Shown here: positions 47,184 to 55,792 of the stretch, piece by piece
Layout of the letters: each line of letters opens with the position of its first letter
How positions within the stretch are numbered: the stretch's first letter is position 1
Source: Streptomyces sp. PCS3-D2
GTDB lineage: Bacteria; Actinomycetota; Actinomycetes; Streptomycetales; Streptomycetaceae
Assembly (NCBI RefSeq): GCF_000612545.2
Contig: NZ_CP097800.1
Location: 2,477,001-2,541,000 of the forward strand
Direction of reading: 5' to 3'
DNA: 64,000 nucleotides
Notes under the pieces: model-generated
What the model was told of the DNA's origin: nothing
Databases searched by the model: none
Seen by the model: the letters and a program-made list of their open reading frames with translations, nothing else
Position numbers and translations under genes: made by a program

Positions 47184-47435
47184 TCACGTGGTGATCTTGG
47201 CGAGTCTCTTGTAGCAGGTGAGGGTTGCGGCGAGGCCGAGGAAGGCGAGGAAGTGGCTGCCCTTTCGTTCGTATCGGACGGTGAGGCGGCGGTAGCCGAA
47301 GAGCCAGGCGATCGACCGCTCGATCTTCCAGCGGTGCCGGCCGAGCCGCTCCCCTGACTCGATACCGGGACGGGCGATCCGCGCGATGAGGTTCCGGCTG
47401 CGGAACCAGCGCAGGTGCTCTGCCGAGTAGTACGC
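47184..47435 (-). pseudogene. IS5-family transposase, C-terminal fragment
   Basis: Reads YYSAEHLRWFRSRNLIARIA, RPGIESGERLGRHRWKIERS and AFLGLAATLTCYKRLAKITT to the stop at 47184. It contains the last catalytic Glu region of the DDE domain. Its missing first part lies at 49044-49609; joining across one CT dinucleotide gives ADKAYYSAEH without frame loss. Confidence 0.88.
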
Positions 47436-47437
47436 CT

Positions 47438-47781
47438 AATAGGCATCGAGGCCGAGCTGATGCTGGTCTCGGCAGGGGCCGGGCGAGACGTCTGTTCTGT
47501 ATGCCGCGCCTGGGAGTGCTTCGACAAGAGGGATGCATGCACGGCCCCTGCCCCTGCGACCGTGGCGGCCGTAGCGTGCCGTGGTTCGAGTCGTTTCCAG
47601 GGCCACCTCCTGATCAGCCGGAGCCGTGGAGCTCTTCACAAGAGCGAGGACCCTGGGCACTGCTGGGGCCACGGACGGCTGATGGGGTGGTGCGCCCGAG
47701 AGCGCTTCTATTAGGTCGCCGGGTGGTCCCTGCCGCGGCTCGGACGCCGACGGACGGCAGACGCTTCGAGGGGAGCACGCA
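47438..47781 (+). ncRNA. Candidate IS110 bridge RNA region
   Basis: This non-coding left end can fold into a long stem-loop. The stems are ATCAGCCG (47613-47620) with CGGCTGAT (47676-47683), CCGTGG (47624-47629) with CCACGG (47669-47674), and an inner hairpin GCTCTT (47631-47636)/AAGAGC (47640-47645), with large internal loops. CTATTAGG at 47708-47715 is complementary to CCTAATAG at the element's left end. IS110 elements are known to encode a bridge RNA here; the assignment for this element is inference. Confidence 0.55.
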
Positions 47782-49022
47782 GTGCATGTGACCTGCGGAA
47801 TCAACTGGGCCGAGGACCATCACGACATCGCGGTGGTCGACACCGACGCCCGCCTGCTCGGCAAGCTGCGGATCGGCGACGACACCGCGGGCTTCCAGGA
47901 CCTGCTGCGGCTGCTGGCCGAGCACGGCAACAGCCCGGAAGATCCGATCCCGATCGCGATCGAGACCTCCCGCGGTCTGCTGGTGGCCTGCCTGCGGGCG
48001 TCCGGCCGGCGGGTCTATGCGATCAATCCGATGGCGGTCGCCCGCTACCGAGACCGGCACGCCGTGTCCCGCAAGAAGTCCGACCACCAGGACGCCGTCG
48101 TCCTGGCGAACATCCTGCGGACCGACGCTGAACTTCACCGGCCGCTGCCCGACGACTCCGACCTGGTCAGGGCAATCGCCGTCCTGGCCAGGGCCCAGCA
48201 GGACGCCGTCTGGACCGCACCCGCGCCCACAACCGGCTCCGTTCCCACCTTCGCGAGTACTACCCGGCGATACTCGAGGCGTTCGCCGACAAGCGCGAAC
48301 GGCTGCTGGCACGGGAGGCCCGCGCGATCCTGGCCGTCGCCCCGACGCCGGGTGAGGCCGCCCGCCTCACCCGCAGCCGGCTCAAAGCCGCCATCACCCG
48401 CGCAGGCCGTCAGCGGCGGATCGACGCAGAGACCGACAGGCTCCTTGAGGTGCTCCGCCGCAGCCGGCTCCGCCAGCCCGGCCTGGTCGAGGCCGCGATG
48501 GGACGCCAGGCCCTCGCCCTCCTCGCCCAGCTCGACGCGGCCTGCCAGGCTTGCGACGACCTGGCCCAGGCCACCGAAGAACTCTTCCTCCAGCACCCCG
48601 ACGCGGAGATCATCACCAGCTTCCCCGGCCTGGCCGTGCTCACCGGCGCCCGGATCCTCGCCGAGATCGGCGACGACCGTACCCGCTTCGACACCGCCCA
48701 CGACCTGAAGTCCTATGCCGGAAGCGCCCCGGTCACCCGCGAATCCGGCCGCAGCCGACGCGTCAGCCACCGCCGGATCAAGAACATCCGACTCGCAGCG
48801 ACCGGCCGCCACTGGGCATTCGCCGCCCTGACCGCCTCGCCCGGAGCCCACGCCCACTACAACCGCCGACGCGACACCGGCGACCGCTACTACGCAGCTC
48901 TCCGCCACCTGTTCAACCGCATGATCGGCCAACTCCACCACTGCCTGACCACCCGCCAGAAATTCGACGAGGCCACCGCCTTCACCCCGCCAACGAAACC
49001 CCAACTCGCCACCGGCGCTTGA
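47782..49022 (+). pseudogene. IS110-family DEDD transposase with a frameshift
   Basis: Starts at a GTG after GAGGGGAGCACGCA. The N-terminal DEDD RuvC-like domain reads GINWAEDHHDIAVVD, AIETSRGLLVAC, SDHQDAVVLANILRTD. At about 48211-48214 the frame breaks: one missing base would restore DRTRAHNRLRSHLREYYPAI. The rest is in another frame through SFPGLAVLTGARILAEIGDD and LKSYAGSAPVTRESG (the transposase C-terminal domain with its Ser region). Intact length would be about 413 residues. It could be decay or a sequencing error; the family does not normally use frameshifting. Confidence 0.85.
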
Positions 49023-49043
49023 CCCGATAGCTGCATGGGGTGT

Positions 49044-49265
49044 CTTGTCCGCGCGGACCTTCACCGGCCGTCTCCGGCGGGGTCCGCGCCGGGAGCGGAC
49101 GGCCGGTATCCCGAGGATCAGCGGCTTGAACGCCTGACTGTCGTGCAGGTTCGCACCGGACACCGCGACGGCCAGCGGCAGGCCCTGGGCCTCGGACAGC
49201 ACATGCAGTTTGCTGCCCTTCTTGCCGCGATCGACCGGATTCGGTCCGGTCAGCGAGCCCCCCTT
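49044..49265 (-). pseudogene. IS5-family transposase, second frame, first part
   Basis: Continues from the first frame by a probable programmed slip on an A4G6 run near 49255-49268. Reads KGGSLTGPNPVDRGKKGSKL, HVLSEAQGLPLAVAVSGANL HDSQAF, then ends at KVRADK, where the IS110 element is inserted. Confidence 0.8.
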
Positions 49266-49609
49266 TTCGCCCGCACCGACGCGGCATCGACGATCGCGGA
49301 CGACCAGTCCAACTCACCCCTGGCGCCCAACTCGTCCAGCACGGACCGGTGCAGCCTGCGCCACAACCCGGCCTCGGCCCACACGGTGAACCGACGGTGC
49401 GCGGTGGCCGGCGAAACACCGAACGACTCCGGCAGATACCGCCACGCGCACCCGCTCGTCAGCACGTACACCACGGCCGTGAACACCGCCCGCTCGTCCA
49501 CCGAAGCAGTACCGCCACCCTGCGGACGGGACGTGAACCTCGGCAACAACGGAGCGGTCAGCTCCCACAGTTCGTCCGGCACCAGCCGACGCGACAGATC
49601 AGCACCCAC
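49250..49609 (-). CDS. IS5-family transposase, first frame (OrfA)
   Basis: The predicted 119-residue protein from a GTG starts MGADLSRRLVPDELWELTAP and contains GCAWRYLPESFGVSPATAHR, FTVWAEAGLWRRLHRS and the first DDE-domain strand WSSAIVDAASVRAKRG. It is complete by itself, but the full transposase needs the second frame, which is disrupted. Confidence 0.88.
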   Translation of the reverse strand: MGADLSRRLVPDELWELTAPLLPRFTSRPQGGGTASVDERAVFTAVVYVLTSGCAWRYLPESFGVSPATAHRRFTVWAEAGLWRRLHRSVLDELGARGELDWSSAIVDAASVRAKRGAR

Positions 49610-49656
49610 GGAGCAGCATCATGCCGCATCAGCGAACAGCCACGTGAGACACCCTC

Positions 49657-49984
49657 TTACTCACCGGCGCGATCGACAGGTTCTCCCCCACTGCTGCACC
49701 GCGCTCAATTCCGGCGACACGAGAAGAGCGCCGCCTGGTTCAGCATCAACAAGCGCAGAGTCGGGGCCACCCTGCTCCGTCACAACCACATCAGACCCGT
49801 CATGGAACGCGAGTGGCGACCAGGCTACGAACGCATCGACGGCGCCATCTGGCACAGCACACGCGTCGACGAAGACTTCCAGATCAGAACAGCCCGCGAG
49901 AGAGCCGAACTGGGCGAATTCCTCCTCAAGATCCGCGCCGCACAAGCCAAAGCACGAGCCGACGCACCAGGCATACGCGGCTGA
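49657..49984 (+). pseudogene. TniQ-like protein, 3' part after the IS5-family element
   Basis: In frame with the 46555-47174 fragment across one TTA: ...PIRT then YSPARSTGSPPLLHRAQFRR, HEKSAAWFSINKRRVGATLL, GYERIDGAIWHSTRVDEDFQ, ending GIRG. The continuity without any other mutation suggests the insertion is recent. Confidence 0.55.
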
Positions 49985-50466
49985 CAACCGATGCGGACGC
50001 GCGGGCTTCGAACCCCGGCGACGAGTACCAGAACTCCGCAGCACGCCTGAGTGCCGTGCCGCAGCAGGGCAGATGACTGCCCAGAGCAACCAGGCCGTTC
50101 CAACAACCCGTACATGCGTCAAAATTACTCGCCGGTATCCCATACGAAGAAAGCCGCCCCGTCGAAGACAGCGAGCCATTCGACAGCAGGTTCGAGACAG
50201 AACGATCAGACATCGCGGCGCTCACATATACGGAATAAAGTGTTCCCATTTTAGGTTCCACCTGGGATTCCCCAGCCCGAGTGAGCCCGTCGGGCCATCC
50301 AAACGTGAATCGAGTCACACACGAGGGGTCACCTGCACGGCTTAGGGTGGCAATATCGATTACGGGCCAAGGGGCGCTCTCCCATCTCAATGTGGGCGCG
50401 CACGATGCTCCAGCTGATAGGTCCGTCTGCGAGTAGACCCACTAACGGGGATGCCGAGGTATTGGC
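49985..50466. other. Intergenic region ahead of the tun-like cluster
   Basis: 482 bases with lower GC, especially near 50220-50250. No coding frame was recognised on either strand. The promoter of the tunA-like operon must lie here. A T-arm-like stretch at about 50001-50020 does not extend to a tRNA. Confidence 0.5.
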
Positions 50467-51432
50467 GTGCAAAGAGACATCTCGAAAGACCGGATCCTTA
50501 TCACCGGAGGCGCCGGATTCATCGGTGGCCACCTTGCCCGCGCGCTGGTGGCATCCGGGGAAGAAGTGACGGTCCTGGACGACCTGCGTGTACCGCCGAT
50601 GATTCCACCGGAAGGTACTGGGAAGTTCTTAGAAAAATCCGTCTTGGAGTTAGAGGAGAGGGACCTCTCTGACGTACGCCTCGTCTACCACCTGGCGTCG
50701 CACAAGAGCGTTCCTCGCTCCTTCAAGCAGCCACTCGACTATCTCGACAACGTGGACTCTGGCCGCCACCTGCTGGCTCTCTGCACGAGTGTTGGCGTGC
50801 CGAAGGTAGTCGTCGGGAGTACGTGCGAAGTCTACGGCCAGGCCGGCACCCTGCCGACACCCGAAAGTAGCCCTCTGTCCCCGCTCTCGCCCTACGCCGC
50901 GAGCAAGGTCGGACTGGAGATGGTGGCCAGGGCCCACCAGCGCGCCTCAGTCGCTCCAGAGGTGGGCATCGTTCGCTTCTTCAACGTCTACGGCCCCGGC
51001 GAACGGCCCGACGCCCTCGTACCCCGACTCTGCGCCAACCTCCTGACCAGGAACGAACTGCCTGTCGAGGGCGACGGTGAGCAGCGTCGCGACTTCACCT
51101 ACATCACGGATGTCGTGGACAAGCTCATCGCGTTGGCGAACCGACCACTGCCCTCAGTCGTCAACTTCGGTTCCGGCCAGTCCCTCTCCGTGAACGACGT
51201 CGTCCGGATCCTGCAGGCGACCTCTCCGGCGGCCGAGGTCGCCCGGAAGCAGCCTCGGCCGAACGAAATCACGGAGTTCTGGGCGGACACCGCCTTGCAG
51301 ACGCGGCAGATCGGAGAGAGGTCCGGCGGGATCGGAATCGAGGAAGGCATTCGCCTCACTCTCGAATGGTGGCAGTCGCGGGACCTTGACGACATACGCC
51401 AGCGTATCTTCCAAGAGGAGGGGGCCGACTGA
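50467..51432 (+). CDS. tunA: TunA-like NAD-dependent epimerase/dehydratase
   Basis: The predicted 321-residue extended SDR has GGAGFIGGHLA for NAD binding, the STCEVYG strand and the catalytic YAASK. In the tunicamycin pathway TunA converts UDP-GlcNAc to the UDP-6-deoxy-5,6-ene exo-glycal. The assignment rests on family plus gene order with the eight genes that follow, not on sequence alone. The GTG start follows GAGG at fair spacing. The stop overlaps the tunB start (TGATG). Confidence 0.82.
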   Translation: MQRDISKDRILITGGAGFIGGHLARALVASGEEVTVLDDLRVPPMIPPEGTGKFLEKSVLELEERDLSDVRLVYHLASHKSVPRSFKQPLDYLDNVDSGRHLLALCTSVGVPKVVVGSTCEVYGQAGTLPTPESSPLSPLSPYAASKVGLEMVARAHQRASVAPEVGIVRFFNVYGPGERPDALVPRLCANLLTRNELPVEGDGEQRRDFTYITDVVDKLIALANRPLPSVVNFGSGQSLSVNDVVRILQATSPAAEVARKQPRPNEITEFWADTALQTRQIGERSGGIGIEEGIRLTLEWWQSRDLDDIRQRIFQEEGAD

Positions 51433-51649
51433 TGGCCGGCTACACCGCACCTGTACGCGCCAGTCTGGATGTCACTTACGCATGCGACCTGCGCTGCATC
51501 CACTGCCGAACGAACACCGGGGAGATCCCCGTCCACATCCGCCGCAAGATGCTGTCCATCGAGCAGTTGCAGGACATCATGCTCCAGCTGGACCGGATGG
51601 GGACATTCGAGATCACCCTCACCGGTGGGGAGCCGACGATCCGCAAGGG
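51432..51649 (+). pseudogene. tunB: TunB-like radical SAM enzyme, 5' part, cut by IS21-family element
   Basis: Starts MAGYTAPVRASLDVTYACDL with the radical SAM cluster motif CDLRCIHC (CxxxCxxC), and EITLTGGEPTIRKG for the SAM-binding GGE motif. It ends at the GCAAGGG target duplication; beyond that the frame reads into IS sequence and stops at 51719. Joined to the 54991-55789 part it gives a continuous 338-residue frame. In tunicamycin synthesis TunB is thought to form the C-C bond that makes the tunicamine backbone. Confidence 0.85.
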
Positions 51650-51719
51650 TGTGGACGATCACGTAATTCCCCAGGGGTTGTGGTCACGTAATTCCCCAAC
51701 CCCTGGGGTGGTGCCTTGA

Positions 51720-52493
51720 TCAGTTGGCTGAGGGCTTATCGGGCTTGTCGGCGGGGTTCCTTGGGCGCTTGTTCGGGCGGTAGCTGGGGCCGTTCATGAT
51801 GACTTGGTGGCTGGTGTTGATCAGGCGGTCGAGCAGGGACTCGGCGACGACGGGGTTGGGGAAGAGGGGATACCAGTCGCTGGGTGCCCGGTTGCTGGTG
51901 ATGATCAGGGAGCGTCCCTGCCGCTCGGAGACGAGTTCGTAGAGGTCGTCGGCCTGGGCCGCAGTCAGTTGGCGCATGGCGAAGTCGTCGAGGATCAGGA
52001 CGTCGGGGCGGATGAGCTCGCGCATGCGCTTGTCCCAGGTGCGGTCCGCGTGGCCGCCGGCCAGCTCGGCCAGGATCCGGCTGGTCTTGGCGAACCGGAC
52101 GTTCGCGCCCTGCCGGACGGAGAGATGGCCGAGGGCCTGGGCGACGTGTGTTTTGCCGACGCCGACGGGCCCGAACAAGATCACCGACTCTCCGGCGTGG
52201 AGCCAGCGCAGTGCGGCCAGGTCCCGGATCTGGGCCGCGGGCAGCTTGGAGGAGGCGGTGAAGTCGAACTCCTCCAGGGTCACCTGCTGCTCGAACTTCG
52301 CGCGTTGGAGCCGTCGTTGGAAGGCCACGGTCTCGCGGCGGGTGATCTCGTCCTGGCAGAGGACCTGAAGGAAGTCCAGGTGTCCGAGCTCGCCGCCGTG
52401 GGCCTGGGCCAGCCGGGCGTCCAGGGTCTCAAGCATCCCCGACAGCCGAAGCGTCTTGAGCGACTCGCGCAGGGCGGTGTCCAGCACGCTCAT
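51720..52493 (-). CDS. istB: IS21 helper ATPase IstB
   Basis: The predicted 257-residue AAA+ protein has Walker A GPVGVGKTHVAQ, Walker B DVLILDDFAM and sensor residues in LIITSNRAPSDWY. It assists target capture by IstA. Its ATG overlaps the istA stop (ATGA). The gene appears intact. Confidence 0.95.
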   Translation of the reverse strand: MSVLDTALRESLKTLRLSGMLETLDARLAQAHGGELGHLDFLQVLCQDEITRRETVAFQRRLQRAKFEQQVTLEEFDFTASSKLPAAQIRDLAALRWLHAGESVILFGPVGVGKTHVAQALGHLSVRQGANVRFAKTSRILAELAGGHADRTWDKRMRELIRPDVLILDDFAMRQLTAAQADDLYELVSERQGRSLIITSNRAPSDWYPLFPNPVVAESLLDRLINTSHQVIMNGPSYRPNKRPRNPADKPDKPSAN

Positions 52494-54115
52494 CGGGCGG
52501 CCTCCTCGGCATCGCCGGCGTCATCGTGACCGGGGTCGTCGTGGAGTTCGTCAGAGATCTGGGAGGGGATGCTCGCGGCGAACAGGCCCTCGGGGCCGTG
52601 GAGGAAGGCCGCGGCCCCGGCGTCGCCGGTCTCCGGCTCGGGGTCGGTCTCGGTCCCGGCGATCAGGATGCCCTTGATGGTGCGGTAGGACGGGTCGCCG
52701 ACCGTGATCGCCTTGGTGCAGGCGGCCTCCAGGCGCTGGTCGCCGTACTTCTTCCGCAGGCCGAGGATCCCCTGGGCCGCGCGGAGCCGGTAGAGCGCGT
52801 TGACCTCCAGCAGCAGGTCGATCACCTCGCGGCAGGCGTCGCCGACCTCAGACGCCTGGCTGCGGCACCACATCGGCGTCTTCATCTGAAACGCGATCTT
52901 CTCCGGCGGGTAGTCGCCCGAATCGGTGCGTTTTCCCTGGTCAAGGGCGGCGTGGGTCTTGACGAGGTCGCCGTCGTGGAAGACCTGGACCATGGTCGTG
53001 GTCGAGCGGACATCGACCTTGCGGCCGATCAGCTTCCAGGGCACCGAGTAGAGGGTGCGGCCGACCTTGATGTGGATGTCCGGGCCCACGGTCGCGGTCG
53101 ACCAGCGGGCCAGCACGAACGGCTTGTCCGGCAGCGGCAGCAGGGCCGCCGACTCGACCGCCTCGAACACCGCCAGCGGCGATGCCCCTCCCAGCGGCCG
53201 GCACTGCCTGCGGCCTGCGGTCCCGCTCGCCCAGGTCACGGCCTCGGCCTGCATCTGCTCGACCGAGGTGAACTGCCGCCCGCTCCAGAACGAGTCACGG
53301 ACATAGGGCATCGGCCGCTCAACCCGCGGTTTGTCCTTCGGCTTCGCCGCGCGGGCCGGGTCGACCAGCGTGCTGTAGTAGGTCGCGAGCTCGGCATACG
53401 ACTTGTTGATCTTCGGGTCGTAGAGGTCCGGCCGGTCCACGGCCGTGCGCAGGTTGTCGGGCACCAGCCGGCGCGGGACACCCCCGAAGAAGCGAAACGC
53501 TTCGACGTGGGCCTGGGTCCAGGCGTGCTGGTCCATGTGGACGACCGGTCGCACGAACATGTGCCGTGAGCTGGGCAGCACCATCACGAATGCCCAGATC
53601 CGGTGCCGCTTCCCGGTGGCCGGGTTGATCCACTGGCCGAGGAAGCCGTAGTCGATCTGGGCCTCTGAGCCCGGCTCCACGTCGTCCCGCAGCACCGTCA
53701 CCCGAGACCGGGCCGACTCATCGGGCAGGTTCTCGGTCACCCACCGGCGGAACGTCGAAAGCGACACCGTCAACTTCCCCTCGTCCCGCAGGCGCTGGTG
53801 GATCGTGGTGACTGTGGTGGTCTCCAGCAGGCCCTTGACGTACTCGCGGTGCGGTTCGATCTCCGCCCATGTCACCTGGTTCAACCGGCGGCTCGCCAGG
53901 TCCGGGAACCAGACCTTCAGCAGCTTGGCCCAGTCCGCCTCGCTCATCGGCGGCCCACCCGGGGCGAGCCCGGCCTCCTCCGCCGGCGCCAGATACTTCC
54001 TGACCGTCTTTCGGTCCACCCCCAACGAGGCCGCGAGCTGGTTCTTCGACCGGCCCGCATACCAGTGGACGTAGATCTCGACGACATCGACCACCTTGAA
54101 CGTTCTCCTTGCCAT
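52490..54115 (-). CDS. istA: IS21 transposase IstA
   Basis: The predicted 541-residue DDE transposase starts MARRTFKVVDVVEIYVHWYA. It has an N-terminal HTH (RSKNQLAASLGVDRKTVRKY), the catalytic core with EAQIDYGFLGQW, LVPDNLRTAVDRPDLYDPKI and a C-terminal beta-barrel region. The start at 54115 is chosen by this conserved opening. No frame damage seen, so the element may be active. Confidence 0.93.
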   Translation of the reverse strand: MARRTFKVVDVVEIYVHWYAGRSKNQLAASLGVDRKTVRKYLAPAEEAGLAPGGPPMSEADWAKLLKVWFPDLASRRLNQVTWAEIEPHREYVKGLLETTTVTTIHQRLRDEGKLTVSLSTFRRWVTENLPDESARSRVTVLRDDVEPGSEAQIDYGFLGQWINPATGKRHRIWAFVMVLPSSRHMFVRPVVHMDQHAWTQAHVEAFRFFGGVPRRLVPDNLRTAVDRPDLYDPKINKSYAELATYYSTLVDPARAAKPKDKPRVERPMPYVRDSFWSGRQFTSVEQMQAEAVTWASGTAGRRQCRPLGGASPLAVFEAVESAALLPLPDKPFVLARWSTATVGPDIHIKVGRTLYSVPWKLIGRKVDVRSTTTMVQVFHDGDLVKTHAALDQGKRTDSGDYPPEKIAFQMKTPMWCRSQASEVGDACREVIDLLLEVNALYRLRAAQGILGLRKKYGDQRLEAACTKAITVGDPSYRTIKGILIAGTETDPEPETGDAGAAAFLHGPEGLFAASIPSQISDELHDDPGHDDAGDAEEAAR

Positions 54116-54313
54116 CCGGAATGTCCGCCGACCTCTCGGCCTTCGGTCGAGGGACGGTGACGACTCCACGACGGTCAGGACCCTCAACCCGGCACGGACA
54201 TGCCCAAGGGGATCCTGAACGATTCGGGGCGCAAGCCTCATCAGCTTTCAAACCACTCATTGAGGGAACGTCCCCGCCGCGAAACCGGGCTGACCAGGAC
54301 AGATAGCTGTGGC

Positions 54314-54871
54314 ATGCTCGCCCGCGTGATTCATGACCCAGATGGCGGATGGTCCTTCGCGACCGCACGGGAGGCAGCCAGCTTCGGTGCCGGCGAGCTG
54401 ACAAGCGTTCCCGGCGTCGAACATGCGATGGCCGAGAGCGGGACGCTCTGCGGCATTCCGGAGCACCAGGTCACCCGCTATATGCATCTCTTTGAACCAG
54501 CAGAACCGCAGGCGTGTCCGGAATGCCGCCAGCGGGCCGAAGCGGCTCCGACAAAGCCGTGTGCTCAAGAGCGACTTCACGACAGGCTCCAGGCCGCCGA
54601 CCCGGGACAGGGCCGCGACGACCTACTCGCCGCCTTGCGCAGAGGGGTGAAAGTGGGCCTATGGCTCCGCGGTCCCGCCGCAACCCTGGCCAGACACTAC
54701 GCAGACCTCGACTCGCTGACCGAGGGGGCCGAGCCCGCCATCGAGGCCTTCAACACCACCACGAACCTCGGCCTGGCACGCGTCGAAGACGGCGCCTGGC
54801 GCTTCATTGCTGTGCTACCCGAGGACGACGGCCGCCCGCTCGTCGCGCGTGGGCCCCGCACTCTCAGCTGA
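54314..54871 (+). CDS. Passenger gene in the IS21-family element, unknown
   Basis: The predicted 185-residue protein runs opposite to istA. It contains a CPECR motif (ACPECRQRAEAAPTKPC) and a C-terminal part ATLARHYADLDSLTEGAEPA, NTTTNLGLARVEDGAWRFIA. The frame is open from 54200. No signal peptide or membrane segment. I do not recognise a family. It lies wholly inside the element ends, so it moves with the element. Confidence 0.5.
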   Translation: MLARVIHDPDGGWSFATAREAASFGAGELTSVPGVEHAMAESGTLCGIPEHQVTRYMHLFEPAEPQACPECRQRAEAAPTKPCAQERLHDRLQAADPGQGRDDLLAALRRGVKVGLWLRGPAATLARHYADLDSLTEGAEPAIEAFNTTTNLGLARVEDGAWRFIAVLPEDDGRPLVARGPRTLS

Positions 54872-54983
54872 CAACGCTCAAGGCCCGCGAGGTCGGCGCC
54901 CCCTTGGGGAAACGTGACCGCATGGGTGGGGAATTACCTGACGCGAAACCAGTCACCGCTGGGGAAAACGCTGACCGTCGACA

Positions 54984-55789
54984 GCAAGGGGTTCTGGCAG
55001 CTGCTTGACGTCGTTCCGAAGCTGCGCCATTCGACCGTCACTCTCATCACGAACGCGGCAGCGCACACGCGGGAACAGCTCGACCGCATCGTGGACAGCG
55101 GCATTTCGTCCATCCGGGTCAGCATGGACGGCACGCGGGAGACGTTCGCCGCCGTACGGCTCATGGACGTGTTCGACACCGTCGTGGAGAACTCGATCTA
55201 CCTCCGCGACCGTGTGCGCAGTTTCAAGGTGCTGACCACGGTCATGAAGACCAACCAGCACAACGTGTTCGACCTCGCGCACTACCTGCGAGCCCACGGC
55301 TTCCGGCGCCAGGACCTCATCCTGGTCCGGGCGCACGGCCGCGGTGGCCGCAACCGTCTACTCCTGACAGAGGAGGAGACCATGGCGGTCCACCGTATGG
55401 TGACCGAGTTCAAGCGGGACGTGCCGGCCACGGACTTCGACCTGAACCTCAACGCGCCCTACTTGGTCCCGGGCGAGAAGCTGCGTCCCTTCCAGGACGT
55501 CGTCATGTTCCCCTACCTGGTGCGCGACAGCAGCATCGCGATCTCCGCCACAGGCGACGTGACCATGAGCCGCCTCTACAGTGCCGCGCCCTTGGGGAAC
55601 ACCAAGGATGCTCCCGTGCAAGAGATCTGGACGCAGGGGCAGCTGCAGCTCGTCCAGGAGCAGGAGGAGTTCACCGAGGAGCGTCTGCGCGAGATCTTCT
55701 GGGACTTCGCGACCGGTGACGGACCGGACGGTCCCCCGCTCACCTCGCTGCTGGACCGGCAGATCTTCGAAGGCGCGGAGGTGAGGTAG
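54984..55789 (+). pseudogene. tunB: TunB-like radical SAM enzyme, 3' part
   Basis: Continues as KGFWQLLDVVPKLRHSTVTL ITNAAAH, then ISSIRVSMDGTRETF and a C-terminal part with ISATGDVTMSRLYSAAPLGN and IWTQGQ. That last part resembles the end of SPASM-type enzymes but has no auxiliary-cluster cysteines. An in-frame ATG near 54914 lies in IS sequence and is not a natural start. Confidence 0.85.
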
Positions 55790-55792
55790 GCC

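Larger units (their letters stand above)
47436..49043 (+). mobile_element. IS110-family element inserted in the IS5 transposase
   Basis: The element is bounded by CT dinucleotides (47436-47437 and 49044-49045), the core expected for IS110-type recombination. It has no terminal inverted repeats, a long 344-base left non-coding end, a DEDD transposase gene and only about 21 bases after its stop. Removing the element with one CT restores the IS5 transposase frame. Confidence 0.85.
47175..49656 (-). mobile_element. IS5-family element (IS427-like), interrupted by IS110-family element
   Basis: Terminal inverted repeats are GAAGATGTCTCACGTGG at the left and GAGGGTGTCTCACGTGG (read inward) at the right, 15 of 17 identical. 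The flanking target duplication is TTA (47172-47174 and 49657-49659). Without the inserted IS110 element it is about 874 bases, normal for IS5. The transposase is on the minus strand in two overlapping frames. Confidence 0.88.
51650..54983 (-). mobile_element. IS21-family element inserted in tunB
   Basis: The ends start TGTGGACGATCACG (left) and TGTCGACGGTCAGC (right, read inward). Further internal repeats of the TTCCCCA type (left, 51666 and 51690 areas; right, 54905-54965) are typical of multiple IstA binding sites. The target duplication is GCAAGGG (51643-51649, 54984-54990). At 3334 bases it is longer than usual IS21 because it carries an extra gene on the plus strand. Confidence 0.9.

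Noticed and set aside
48135..49202. A 355-codon minus-strand frame opposite the IS110 transposase
   Set aside because: Its first part is IS5 transposase; beyond the junction it is only a shadow of the IS110 gene.
50001..50060. T-arm-like GGGCTTCGAACCCC-type stretch, possible tRNA
   Set aside because: The T stem does not pair beyond three bases and no acceptor, D or anticodon arm can be drawn.
54914..55789. Complete radical SAM gene starting at 54914
   Set aside because: The first 26 codons are IS21 end sequence and the CxxxCxxC motif is in the fragment before the element.
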